A stretch of DNA of 59,010 bases from Leptospira vanthielii serovar Holland str. Waz Holland = ATCC 700522. Its GTDB lineage: Bacteria > Spirochaetota > Leptospiria > Leptospirales > Leptospiraceae. Below the pieces are notes generated by a model. That model ran no database searches, was not told the origin of the DNA, and saw nothing but the letters and a program-made list of their open reading frames with translations. Location of the stretch: the NCBI RefSeq assembly GCF_000332455.1, contig NZ_AOGY02000011.1, positions 1 through 59,010 on the forward strand. Direction: 5' to 3'. Each line of letters starts with the position of its first letter. The first letter of the stretch is position 1. The translations under genes were made by a program, and so were the position numbers. Positions 47,520-56,608 of the stretch are shown here, one piece after another.

Positions 47520-49584
47520 TTAATTTATTACATTTTTTTCGGGAGCCGCTTTGAGTGTGATTTGTATTAATTCGGGATCATATCCTATTTTTTTACAAAG
47601 TCGTGATAGAAATGAAAAAATCATGTTAGCACTGAGCTGACATTCGACATACAGATCCTTACTGAATTCCAATTTAGCCATCATTGGCTTCTTTTCATCG
47701 AAGTAGTATGCAAATTCCGTTGATTGACGTATCGCATTAAATTCGGTAGGGGAGTATTCATATAAAAATTCACATACGTATCTTAAGATTTCTCTCCAAG
47801 TTGTTATTTGAATCGGGTTATTGTTCCCAAAAATTATCGAAGTTGGTTTCGTATTTGAGAATTGATCCTCGCTACTTAAATCGCAAATAGTCTCCTCAGG
47901 TTCCTCAATTTTTATAGTAGTTTTTGGGAATTTCCAAATTTTTAAAGCGTCGCTGATGAGACTTTTTGCCCGTGTAAGAATCTCAGTTTCTCCCCAGTTT
48001 TCTTGTTTATCTAGCTTAAAATTTAGTTTTAGTTTACTAGTTTGTAAATCAATTTTTTGCTTATCTTCGAACGATAGATTAGATAGTTTTGAGTTATTTC
48101 CTGTTAGACTAAGATTTCCTAAGGTATGAAGATATTTATTATGAATTTCCAGCCAGTTCTTTCCTAATTTCTTTTTCCATTGGTCAGTTAGTTTTTGAGG
48201 TAAAATATGTTCAATTGTTAAATCATCAAGATTTACACGATATGTACAGTTGAAATTTTCAAGAGATTCAAGTAAGTAGTTTCTGTTTTTCGACTGAAGT
48301 TTATAAATCTCTTTGTTAATTAATGCTGTTTCAAATTCGCTATCGGTTGGGAATCGTTGAGATCCTCTTTTTTCAAGTAAAGTAAAGTTTAGTAATTCTA
48401 AGTATTGTTCTTTCCATTGTGGATGTTTTTTCAATTCTCTACTCAGTGTAACAAAAAGTTTATTTAATCCCTGTGTAGAGTTATCTACTAACATTTTTCT
48501 AAATGCATATGATTCAACTGTTTTTAGAACTTCAATAATAGTCTCTTCTGTAATTATCTTTTTATCGAAATCAGTGAATAAATCAAATAAGAACGGTATA
48601 CATACAGAAAATTCTATTTTGTTTAAATTTCTAAGGTTTTCGTTTATATCTATTTTTTCATGGGACTCTATTTGTGTGATTTTACTATATATACCAGCAT
48701 AATATATCAAATCCTTTAAGATGTCTTCTTTATCATTTTGAAATTGATTTTTCGCCAAGACTTTAAATTCAGAATATACATCGTCTTTTTTTATCGAAGT
48801 TTGAGTTTTGAATATTAAATAATTTCTAATAAACTCCGGTAGGTTAGATGTTAACTTTTCAATTTGAATCCAGTATTTATTGAAGAATCTATCTTGAGTA
48901 TTGGGTTCTAGATCCATCAAAATATAGTTTCGTATTAAATCTCCTGCTGTTAAACCTACACCTGTCGAATTTAAACTTTCAAAAATTAGTTGCGGATCAT
49001 CAGTCTTAGAGTCCAAGTTGATCAATACAATTTTTATTTTGTTGTATAAATCAAATAGTTCTCTAGGACCGATTTGATTCGATTCGATTCGATTCTATCT
49101 TCCGATAGAAGAAATCATAATTACTGATAATGTTAGATGAATGTAGTAAATTCTCTTGATGCTCAAATAGCTTTGCGAAATCAGATTTGTCAGATTTATT
49201 AGGTTTTAATCTAATTTTTTTGTCTTCATCATCGGCATATTTATTTATAAGAAAATCAAGAACCTGATCTTCCAACATTTTTAATTTTCCATCTTTATTT
49301 TCTGTTTTTTTAAGATAATTATAGAGAGCTATAAGTAAAATTGAGACTGTCGTTAGTCGTTGTTGTCCGTCAATTACCGAATAGGTATCAAAACCTTGAC
49401 CGATAGTAACAATAGTTCCTAAAAAATGATCTTCCCTTTTTAATGTTTTCAAATCATTTAAGTCTGACCACAACTTTTCACAATTTGAGATCTTCCAGGC
49501 ATAATCCCTTTGAAAAACAGGGATTACGAATGTCTTTGATTGCCCTTGTAGAAATTGGCTTATTGGCATTTTAGTTACTTCCAT
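47520..49584 (-). pseudogene. GmrSD-type DUF262/DUF1524 restriction protein, split at a (GATTC)4 repeat (possibly phase-variable)
   Basis: The N-terminal part (49584-49063) has the DUF262 motifs IPVFQRDYAW (residues 21-30) and VIDGQQRLTT (70-79). The C-terminal part (49025-47520, 501 residues) continues with DDPQLIFESLNSTGVGLTAGDLIRNYIL and the DUF1524 HNH-type motif LTIEHILPQ then LHTLGNLSLTGNNSKLSN. The frames meet at 49076-49095, where GATTC is repeated four times; the second frame is open across the junction (IGPRELFDLYNKIK). Adding one 5-bp unit (or losing two) restores one ~685-residue protein. GmrSD proteins are NTP-dependent enzymes cutting modified phage DNA. RBS AAGGAAA precedes ATG 49584; the IS481 end lies only 50 bp upstream. 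Confidence 0.85.
49076..49095 (-). repeat. Pentanucleotide repeat (GATTC)4 within DUF262/DUF1524 gene
   Basis: Four tandem GATTC units (GAATC on the coding strand), preceded by a degenerate GATTT at 49071-49075. A 5-bp unit is not a multiple of three, so copy-number change shifts the frame exactly at the break between the two halves of the gene. Confidence 0.9.
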
Positions 49585-49634
49585 AGATTTCCTTCTATAA
49601 TATATTTTTAAAAATATTTAAGGTATGACTTCAA

Positions 49635-50962
49635 GACATGGGTAACGTTTATGCTGCAGGAGAAGGGTAACGCTTTTTGGCAACCTTTCTTGGTTTATGA
49701 ACTTTGTATGAATCGTCCTGAGAATTAATCAAGAATAAATTTTGATCAATCACACCTAACATATTTTTAGCGAACCAGATAGAGAGGGAATGTGATTCCT
49801 TTTTGATTCCGATATTAAATCCATTAAAAGGATTTCCAACCATGATTAGGTTACCATTGTAATTGATGTATCCTCTGTCATTGACATGCCTTTGTTTGAA
49901 TCCAAAAGGATATGCAATAAGTAAGTCAGCATTCGGATCGAAAAGTTTTTCTGACTTAACATAGACTTGTTCGGGAGTTTTCATGTTAAGAGCTTCGTGA
50001 GGTCTTTCTCTATTGAATTCAATTCTCCATTTATCGAAAAGATTTTGGAAGAGTGTGATGTTACCAACGATTTCCTGTTGTAGTTCTCTTGCCATGTCTC
50101 TATGCATTCTTTCATGAGCACCATTTTGGTAGGGTTTCCCTGGTATATACGATCGAGTTTGATCCCTAGAGAGAGCCACCAAACGGAAAGTTTAGTGAGT
50201 CCCCAAAGAGACTGCATGGAAGCGAAAGGCGGTCCATTGTCAGAACGAATGATATCAGGAATACCGTAGATCTTAAATAACCTAGTAAATTCAGCCTTAA
50301 CGGAAGGAATATCACCTTTCTTCATAGTTTTGATAGCGAGAATATATTTAGAGAAATCATCTCTGACGGTAAGAGGATTTACTTTTTCTCTTTCTGGAGT
50401 ATACCACCATCCTTTGAAGTCAACGGTCCAAATATGATTTGGATGAGTGGCTTTCTCAGGCATAGAGATGCGTTGTCCTGAGTTAATGGGTCTTCTTTTC
50501 TTTTTCTTATCTAGAAGCCCGGCTTTTTTAAGAATACGTTCAACGGTGGATCTGTTAGGAGGTTTTCTGTCAGGGAATTTATTCTTGTAGAGTTCTAGGA
50601 TTTTTTTAGCCCCCCAAAACTTCTTATTATTTTTGATCTTAACGATATCGAGAATGGTTTCTTCAGCAATTTTAGCCGGCGAGTTTTTTGGAGTTTTCTT
50701 TTTATCCCGAAGCCCCTCCCGACCTTCTAAAATGAATCTTTCCTTCCATTTGTATCCACACTTGGTGGAGAACCCATACTGAGCACAAAGCTGAGTAAAA
50801 TTGACTCCCGTCTGGAGGCTCTCCAGAACGAACTGATATCTTAATTCCACGACATTATTCTCCTTCCAAGGCATCCCTCTAGCCCTCCTAAAAAGGTGAT
50901 CTATAGGGATTAGAAACCTGAAAGTGTTACCTATGTCTTGCTACAAAAGTGTTACCCATGTC
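49635..50962 (-). mobile_element. IS481-family insertion sequence
   Basis: The terminal inverted repeats are GACATGGGTAAC (49635-49646) and GTTACCCATGTC (50951-50962); a second related GTTACCTATGTC lies at 50923-50934. The element is about 1.33 kb and contains one IS481-type transposase reading leftwards with a frameshift. No target duplication is obvious. It sits between the attC-like repeat at 50988 and the GmrSD-type gene. Confidence 0.85.
49649..50874 (-). pseudogene. IS481-family transposase with one frameshift
   Basis: The first frame (from ATG 50874) has an N-terminal helix-turn-helix (GVNFTQLCAQYGFSTKCGYKW, GREGLRDKKKTPKNSP), then the DDE core: HIWTVDFKGWW (first Asp), PLTVRDDFSKYIL, IPDIIRSDNGPPFAS (second Asp), LSVWWLSLGIKLDRI. 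The third acidic residue is in another frame: PGKPYQNGAHERMHRDMARE (Glu), to the stop at 49649. One missing base around 50155-50160 (expected RIYPGKP) explains the break. No slippery heptamer is seen there, so it is probably a mutation or sequencing error. Confidence 0.85.
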
Positions 50963-50987
50963 CTGAGGCATACAGTTAATGCGTTGC

Positions 50988-51149
50988 GTATAACGAACTA
51001 GTGGAGACGACGTTCCTCGTAGCTGAGCCTCTGAAGGAGGCGTTAGCGTCGGCGCGACTTCTTGCGGAGCGAGAAGCGTGACGGAGAGGAATGTGGCGCA
51101 GCCCAAGCGAGGCCTCGTGCCGAAGCGAAGCGTTTCCACGCTGTTATGC
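50988..51149 (-). repeat. attC-like structured repeat 1 (162 bp)
   Basis: Starts GTATAACGAACTA and ends CGCTGTTATGC. The arm GTGGAGACG pairs with CGTTTCCAC and the inner arm ACGTTCCTC pairs with GAGGAATGT. Internal hairpins are present. It ends 10 bp before (minus-strand: after) the stop codon of the HEPN-motif gene at 51160. The IS481 end is 25 bp to the left. Confidence 0.75.
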
Positions 51150-51159
51150 GAAGGACATT

Positions 51160-52122
51160 TTACTCGATATTTTTTCTTAAAAAAACGGTTTCGATCATCT
51201 GCGTTTCTGGCAATTTTAATAATGATTCATAAGATTTGTAAAAAAGCATATAATCTAGGAAATACTTAATATCGTTCACATGCTCAAAAGTTGTAAGTTC
51301 TATCTTTACTTGCTGCTGGTGAGCAGCAATTTTGTTACGAACTATGTATAAGGTTTTAAATTGATCCTTAAAATTTATTAGACCAACTTTACTCAAAGCT
51401 TCATTTATTGACCTTAATTCGTTTTCTAATTTTTCTTTTTGAAGAATATCCACTGTTAGAAGATTTTCAACTGATTTATAATAAAGTAAAAATATTTCAT
51501 CGTAAAAGGAAAAATCTACCTGAGGTATTGTAAATAGTAATAATGCTTTGCTATAATTGTTGCATATTTGATCCCATTTTTTGCCGTTTGTTATTAGTGA
51601 CCATATGGTTCCAAAAAGAAATTCAAATCTTGAAAAACCTTTCTTTTTAACTAAAGTTAAGGCTTCGTTGTTATCGAAGCCTACTGGATGAGGATAGTAA
51701 TCTATAGCGGCTTGTAGGTTTTGCAAAGATTCTGAATCGTATTTATTCGAAAATCTCTTTTTTGTCAATTCTAACTTATGCCAATATATTCTTCCGTACG
51801 TTATTATTGATAATCCGACACAAAACTCATTTACTATTTTAGTAAAAACTTGGTAGATAAAATTGCTATCTTTATCTTTGAATAAATTTTTTGGCTTTCT
51901 AATTGCTAGACTTAACGAGCGTTCATTAATAAATTCAATATTGTAAAATCCACAAAATAAGCTATTGAAGGAGGCTATGTTTTCATTGGTAAAATAATGT
52001 GTATCGGAGAATAAGAAGCATTTAAATTCATAGAATGGTAAGACGGAAAGGTCTTTGAGTCCTTTAGGTAAAACTTGGGTCAAATATTCTTCAACTTCTC
52101 TGTCAAATTGTCCTGGATTCAT
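51160..52122 (-). CDS. Cassette gene: unknown protein with HEPN-like RNxxxxH motif
   Basis: The 320-residue soluble protein is AT-rich in coding sequence. No full domain is recognised. The C-terminal third is helical and contains LYIVRNKIAAHQQQ (Arg262, His268), the Rx4-6H motif of HEPN RNases, preceded by a helix with conserved-looking YYKSVENLLTVDILQ. The N-terminal part is a mixed alpha/beta region of unknown type. HEPN proteins are common in defence and toxin systems (for example ApeA-like), so an abortive-infection RNase is a reasonable guess. It stands alone between two attC-like repeats. Confidence 0.6.
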   Translation of the reverse strand: MNPGQFDREVEEYLTQVLPKGLKDLSVLPFYEFKCFLFSDTHYFTNENIASFNSLFCGFYNIEFINERSLSLAIRKPKNLFKDKDSNFIYQVFTKIVNEFCVGLSIITYGRIYWHKLELTKKRFSNKYDSESLQNLQAAIDYYPHPVGFDNNEALTLVKKKGFSRFEFLFGTIWSLITNGKKWDQICNNYSKALLLFTIPQVDFSFYDEIFLLYYKSVENLLTVDILQKEKLENELRSINEALSKVGLINFKDQFKTLYIVRNKIAAHQQQVKIELTTFEHVNDIKYFLDYMLFYKSYESLLKLPETQMIETVFLRKNIE

Positions 52123-52142
52123 ATTTTAATATTATGGCTTTC

Positions 52143-52304
52143 GCATAACGAACTAGACTAACCGACGTAGGCTGACCCTGAGTCCCGAACGGGACGTTAG
52201 GGACTGGAACGACACTTGCGTAGGCAAGGGGAGTGCCAGAAGCCTATGTGGCGCAGCCCAAGCGAGGGCTCGTCCCGAAGCGAAGCGGTTAGTCGCTGTT
52301 ATGC
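52143..52304 (-). repeat. attC-like structured repeat 2 (162 bp)
   Basis: Starts GCATAACGAACTA and ends CGCTGTTATGC. Arms GACTAACCG / CGGTTAGTC and ACGTAGGCT / AGCCTATGT pair exactly or nearly so. Internal hairpins: GTCCCGAACGGGAC; CTTGCGTAGGCAAG; AGCCCAAGCGAGGGCT. It lies between the HEPN-motif gene start and the restriction-gene stop (12 bp away). Confidence 0.8.
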
Positions 52305-52316
52305 GAAGTTGAGAAA

Positions 52317-53243
52317 TTAAAAATACCCTTGTTTTAATACATCATCTTCGATTAAGGATTCATTATGAATAACTTTTGCTATGTGAGTTAAAAACCTTTC
52401 GATTGCATCTGGATAAATTGGATTCGTTAACAAGAATTGAGAATAATACTCTTTATTAGCAAGCCTTCCTTTGTATGTATCAAAATCTTTACGTCTATTA
52501 GCTGGGATCCTTTTTGCTTTTCGCAATATTAATACTTCATCAATATCTGTAGGAGCCGTGCTGATCGGAGTCATGTCCAGCCACTCGCAAATTAGGAAAT
52601 ATTTGGAGCCAGGTATTGCTGATTTAATATCATGTGCAGTCGCAGATGCTTCTTGGAACATTGTTTTGTCGAGATTCGTTTTGCATTCGGCCGCTATATA
52701 TGATAGGTAAGTTATTTTCGGCTTCGCTAAAGTAAAGTTCTCATCAAACGATGTCATGATATAGAGTTTTTTCGCAATGGAAAAATCTTGATCTTTAGTT
52801 CGTATTTTGAGTCCACCATCGGGACTTTGATCTGAAAGATTAGATTCAAAATATACCGAGGCAAAAGTTGTGTTAGGGCCAACTACTAGGTTGTCCGTTT
52901 TCAGATCCTTGATAATTGAAGGGTCAATTAGATGCGGAAGAAATTCTTCGATGATGCTATTGTCTAGTTTAAGCTGACCTTTCTGCCGATATAAGAAGTC
53001 ATTTTTTGATAAGAAGATTAAATCGAATTCAATATAGTATTTATAATCATTAAATATTGTTACCAAATCATAGAGTTTTTCGTCTGGATTCTTTACTGAA
53101 GTTTTTATTTTTTCAATGTTTGATATCCAATCGTTATATTTTTTGATCGCATCTTCAATTCTAACCTTATCCTCCTGCGGTAATTTTTCATTCTCGAGAG
53201 TGGATTTTAATTTCTCATAATGTGTTTTCTTAGTAAATTCCAT
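52317..53243 (-). CDS. Bpu10I-family type II restriction endonuclease
   Basis: A 308-residue protein. The central region has a PD-(D/E)xK-type catalytic segment: YLSYIAAECKTNLDKTMFQEA, with Glu186-x-Lys188, and upstream acidic residues around FDENF. ECKTNLDKTM, PGSKYFLICEWLDMTPI and RKAKRIP fit the Bpu10I restriction-enzyme family pattern. Its start overlaps the stop of the adjacent methyltransferase gene (TAATG), so the two are coupled. Together they form a type II restriction-modification cassette. The recognition site is not deducible here; classical Bpu10I is heteromeric, and whether this protein acts alone is unknown. Confidence 0.72.
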   Translation of the reverse strand: MEFTKKTHYEKLKSTLENEKLPQEDKVRIEDAIKKYNDWISNIEKIKTSVKNPDEKLYDLVTIFNDYKYYIEFDLIFLSKNDFLYRQKGQLKLDNSIIEEFLPHLIDPSIIKDLKTDNLVVGPNTTFASVYFESNLSDQSPDGGLKIRTKDQDFSIAKKLYIMTSFDENFTLAKPKITYLSYIAAECKTNLDKTMFQEASATAHDIKSAIPGSKYFLICEWLDMTPISTAPTDIDEVLILRKAKRIPANRRKDFDTYKGRLANKEYYSQFLLTNPIYPDAIERFLTHIAKVIHNESLIEDDVLKQGYF

Positions 53244-54508
53244 TAAGCTGATTTTTTTCCTACGTAAACAGGTGATGGGATGACATTAGTTATGGATTTA
53301 ATAGCATCTGCCAAAAAAGGTTTTTGATCTACGGGAACAGACATTTCAGCAGAGTGTAAAATCTCAAGGCATAAACCTAGTAATTCATGTCTTCTTTCAA
53401 TATTGTTATTGAATGTTCCTATAATTATGATATCTTCCTTTATTTTTTGGCCAAATCGATTTACATAGTTTCTCTCCATACGCCTTATTTTATCAAAACC
53501 AGCTAATACTGCGATAGATATTATTATTTCGGTATTAAAAAAGCGAGTCTTCATAACATTTGATTCTCGACCGACAACAAAAATAACTTTTCCAGAGTCT
53601 TTTAATACTCGTTTTATTTCTATAAAAACATCGAACATATCAAAAACGTATTGTATGACTGTTAAAAACCTATTGCCACGATTTTTGCGGTTAGATCCGA
53701 TTTCCGATTTAGCTACTTCAAGCAAATTCCAATTTAAATTTTCGATGGAACCGCGATATTGTTGGTGATAATTAAAAACATTTATATACGGAGGAGAGGT
53801 TATTACTAAATCGATTGTGTTACTTTTTAATTGAGATGCTCTCGCGTCCGCATTTTTTAGATCGATAACTATATTTTCAAACGGAAGATTTAATATTATT
53901 TCAGAAAGTCTTAGCCAAGTTTTGCGAACTTTTTGCACTGATAACGCATTTTTATCAATGTCTAGTAATATATATAAAGCCTGCAGTATTATTTTTAAAT
54001 TATCTTCTCTATTTTTCTTAGTTATATCTGCTAATATTTCTGCAAGATTATTCTCATCGATATTTACAGTGAATAAATCTCCAACAAGAATTGGATTTAA
54101 TATATCATTTATATTGGCAATGAGTGATTTTTTATCCTTTGTTTTAACCAGAGAGTAAATTTGCGAAAGATAAAAAGCAGCCGGATTTAATTCAGTTCCG
54201 AATACATGATTTTTTTTTCTCACTGATTCGATTATAACCGTTCCGCTACCCATAAAGGGATCAAAAATATTTGCGCCTCCAGAACTGCAAAAGGTATCTA
54301 TAAAGGTCTCTACGAGCTGTGGTGAAAATTGACCTTTCCAAGGCAGTAAATTTGATCGCGATTTCAGTTCAATGTCTAATACACTACTTTCTATCTCATT
54401 CGAAACGGGTATCTCATTCAACGGTATTAGATACTTTGAGATTTTCATTGACGGGTCTTTTCCGATAGCCTTAATTTGAGACATATTATTGATATTAGAA
54501 AATAACAT
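53243..54508 (-). CDS. DNA methyltransferase (N6-adenine/N4-cytosine type) of the R-M cassette
   Basis: The 421-residue protein has the SAM-binding motif I FDPFMGSGT (residues 82-90) and catalytic motif IV TSPPY (237-241), followed by YINVFNYHQQYRGS and later motifs (LKDSGKVIFVVG). It modifies an exocyclic amino group and protects the host from the adjacent Bpu10I-like endonuclease. The start could be ATG 54508 or ATG 54484. It lies upstream of the endonuclease gene and overlaps it, so methylation is expressed first. The pair fills one cassette between repeats 2 and 3. Confidence 0.88.
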   Translation of the reverse strand: MLFSNINNMSQIKAIGKDPSMKISKYLIPLNEIPVSNEIESSVLDIELKSRSNLLPWKGQFSPQLVETFIDTFCSSGGANIFDPFMGSGTVIIESVRKKNHVFGTELNPAAFYLSQIYSLVKTKDKKSLIANINDILNPILVGDLFTVNIDENNLAEILADITKKNREDNLKIILQALYILLDIDKNALSVQKVRKTWLRLSEIILNLPFENIVIDLKNADARASQLKSNTIDLVITSPPYINVFNYHQQYRGSIENLNWNLLEVAKSEIGSNRKNRGNRFLTVIQYVFDMFDVFIEIKRVLKDSGKVIFVVGRESNVMKTRFFNTEIIISIAVLAGFDKIRRMERNYVNRFGQKIKEDIIIIGTFNNNIERRHELLGLCLEILHSAEMSVPVDQKPFLADAIKSITNVIPSPVYVGKKSA

Positions 54509-54573
54509 TTTTTTGTCAATTGAAAATACTTAACATGTGACGGTGTTCTTCCTGTATACATATTCTCAATTTC

Positions 54574-54735
54574 GCATAACGAACTAGACTAACCGACGTA
54601 GGCTGGCCCTGAGTCCCGAAAGGGACGTTAGGGACTGGAACGACACTTGCGAATGCAAGGGGAGTGCCAGAAGCCTATGTGGCGTAGCCCAAGCGAGGGC
54701 TAGTCCCGAAGCGCAGCGGTTAGTCGCTGTTATGC
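54574..54735 (-). repeat. attC-like structured repeat 3 (162 bp)
   Basis: Starts GCATAACGAACTA, ends CGCTGTTATGC. Arms GACTAACCG / CGGTTAGTC and ACGTAGGCT / AGCCTATGT pair; inner hairpins as in repeat 2 (GTCCCGAAAGGGAC; CTTGCGAATGCAAG). It ends 5 bp from the stop codon of the membrane-protein gene at 54741. Confidence 0.8.
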
Positions 54736-54740
54736 GACGT

Positions 54741-55574
54741 TTATTTTCTATAACTTCTGATTAATATAACAATTCCAAAAAATAGCGCTTGGATTTGGGA
54801 AAATGTAAATCCTGTCCATGATGTTCTAGGATTTACATCTGTTTTTAATGAGCTATTTAAGAAAGTAGTAAAATAAGGTATTTCTTTTTTCAGGAATTCA
54901 ATAGAAAATAAGAAGATGAGATAAGAAAGAAAAGAATATTTAAATAGATCAATTTGAAGAGATCCTTTCTTAGAATACAAATAGTATGTAATGATTCCTG
55001 TAGCAAAGAATACGAAATAAAAGAATGGAAAATTCCAGACTATAGAGGATCCATTCTCCTGTAAAATTTCTTTAGTTAAGATTGGAATATTTACATTTGA
55101 TGAATTAGAAGATATTTGGTAATCCGAAATGATAAATGCAAAGTTTAAGATTAAACCAAAAACAAAAATTGGATAAATGAATTTATTTTGATTAATTTTA
55201 TCATCACTCAGTGTATTAAATTTAAAATATTTAATAACAAGAATAATGCTCAAGAAATCTGAAATTAAATTGAATTTAGGGAATGTAAAGATGACATTCC
55301 AAAGGCCTATTTTTTCAAATTGCGAAAATCCATTCCATGTAAATAGGATAGTATTAAGAGAATGGATAGAACTTTGATCAAAATGCCATATAAAAGGCCA
55401 GAAGTTTAATATTTTAAAGAAAGTACTGATCAAAATATCTGATAATTTTAGTAATATTAATAATTTCGAAAATTCCTTAATTTTATTCCAATCACCAATT
55501 ACTTGAAACTGATTAATTAGTAATATTAAGAAAATTAATTGAGAAAGTTTAACTGGTGAAATTTCAAATTCCAT
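54741..55574 (-). CDS. Cassette gene: multi-pass membrane protein of unknown function
   Basis: The 277-residue, very AT-rich gene has 6-7 hydrophobic segments, for example LSQLIFLILLINQF, FIYPIFVFGLILNFAFIIS, FPFFYFVFFATGIITYYLY, YSFLSYLIFLFSIEFL and FSQIQALFFGIVILI. No recognised motif, signal or catalytic residues. It is the only gene between repeats 3 and 4. Membrane proteins of this kind occur as effectors in some defence systems, but nothing here proves that. Confidence 0.6.
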   Translation of the reverse strand: MEFEISPVKLSQLIFLILLINQFQVIGDWNKIKEFSKLLILLKLSDILISTFFKILNFWPFIWHFDQSSIHSLNTILFTWNGFSQFEKIGLWNVIFTFPKFNLISDFLSIILVIKYFKFNTLSDDKINQNKFIYPIFVFGLILNFAFIISDYQISSNSSNVNIPILTKEILQENGSSIVWNFPFFYFVFFATGIITYYLYSKKGSLQIDLFKYSFLSYLIFLFSIEFLKKEIPYFTTFLNSSLKTDVNPRTSWTGFTFSQIQALFFGIVILIRSYRK

Positions 55575-55607
55575 TTTTTTCCTTCAAGATAAATTTAAAT
55601 AAATGTC

Positions 55608-55772
55608 GCATAACGAACTAGGCTTACCGAAGTTCCCCGACCCTGAGTCCCGGTAACGGGACGTTAGGGACTGGCATGTAGCTTGCGTAAGCAAGGCGAA
55701 TGCCAGAAGGGGAATTTGCCGAAGGCCGAGCGAGGGCTTGTCCCGAAGCGTAGTGGTAAGTCGCTGTTATGC
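55608..55772 (-). repeat. attC-like structured repeat 4 (165 bp)
   Basis: Starts GCATAACGAACTA, ends CGCTGTTATGC. This copy differs in the stems: GGCTTACCG pairs with TGGTAAGTC (with G-U pairs) and AAGTTCCCC pairs with GGGGAATTT, so complementarity is kept although the sequence differs from repeats 2 and 3. It ends 25 bp from the higA stop at 55798. Confidence 0.8.
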
Positions 55773-55797
55773 GAAGTTTTCGGGTTTACAGAAGTAA

Positions 55798-56202
55798 TTA
55801 CGCCACGGACGGCGTTCTTTTTCTTACTGTCTTAGAAGTTTTGACTTTATATTCTTTTACAAGAATGTCTGTAGGAATTCCTAGATTTTGATTAATTTTT
55901 CTAATCATTTCTAAAGTAAGCTTTCTCTTTCGATTTAAGATTTCAGTGGCACGACTTCGCCCGCCGATGAGATTTCCCAAATCAACACTTTTCATGTTCA
56001 TATCATCCATAACCGATTTTAAAGCTTCAATTGGATCCGGATCATCAATAGGGTAGTGTTTAGTTTCGTAAGCATCAACTAAGGTAATTAAAATATCTAA
56101 TTTGTCGTATTCGGGTGTATTCTTCTTAGCATCCCAGAGTTTTTCTATCTCAGAAAGTGCTTCTAAGTGATCTTTTTGATTTTTAATAGGTTTAATGTTC
56201 AT
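55798..56202 (-). CDS. higA: HigA-type antitoxin
   Basis: A 134-residue Xre-type antitoxin with an N-terminal region that contains YDKLDILITLVDAYETKHYP, then a helix-turn-helix: SVMDDMNMKSVDLGNLIGGR, SRATEILNRKRKLTLEMIRK and LGIPTDILVKEY. It neutralises HigB by direct binding and represses the operon. It starts immediately after the toxin stop (no gap), the reversed toxin-first order typical of higBA. Confidence 0.9.
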   Translation of the reverse strand: MNIKPIKNQKDHLEALSEIEKLWDAKKNTPEYDKLDILITLVDAYETKHYPIDDPDPIEALKSVMDDMNMKSVDLGNLIGGRSRATEILNRKRKLTLEMIRKINQNLGIPTDILVKEYKVKTSKTVRKRTPSVA

Positions 56203-56502
56203 TTAAATCACCTCAGCGTTGATTTTGTCATATTGTTCGTGAGTACCGATAAACCTTATAAATACAGTTTGTAGATTATAGTGAACCTTCACAATCAATC
56301 TGTATTTGTTTCCATGTATATTGAAAACGATTCTATTATCCTTAAGGAAACTAGCATTTCTGTATTTTTCCTTAACATCTGAGGGAGATTTCCAGAAAGC
56401 TTTCGAAGTTTCTTTAAACCAAACTTCTATCGGAATTTTGGAGTCGGAGTATTTGGGAATAGAGTAGAAATCTCTCAGTATTTTTCTAGAAATAACCCTC
56501 AC
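56203..56502 (-). CDS. higB: HigB-type mRNA interferase toxin
   Basis: A 99-residue RelE-fold toxin: MRVISRKILRDFYSIPKYSD, EVWFKETSKAFWKSPSDVKE, NASFLKDNRIVFNIHGNKYR, LIVKVHYNLQTVFIRFIGTH, EQYDKINAE. These match the HigB_toxin family of ribosome-dependent mRNA interferases. The gene is first in the higBA pair and both fill one cassette between repeats 4 and 5. As a self-contained TA pair it may stabilise the array. Confidence 0.92.
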   Translation of the reverse strand: MRVISRKILRDFYSIPKYSDSKIPIEVWFKETSKAFWKSPSDVKEKYRNASFLKDNRIVFNIHGNKYRLIVKVHYNLQTVFIRFIGTHEQYDKINAEVI

Positions 56503-56608
56503 AAATCAATAAGCCCATGTTCCCGAATTGGTAACAACAACTTTTTTTGCCTTTTTAGCGAGCATGGACGCTCGCAATTTATTAAAATAAAAGCGCCCGA
56601 AAATTTTC

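Noticed and set aside
49649..50874. Programmed -1 frameshifting in the IS481 transposase
   Set aside because: The shift direction would permit it, but there is no A6G-type slippery heptamer at the junction, and a single missing base restores the family motif.
50927..51139. Open frame across attC-like repeat 1 (and a similar one at 56506-56727)
   Set aside because: They are translations of the repeat itself; the two peptides resemble each other only because the repeats do.
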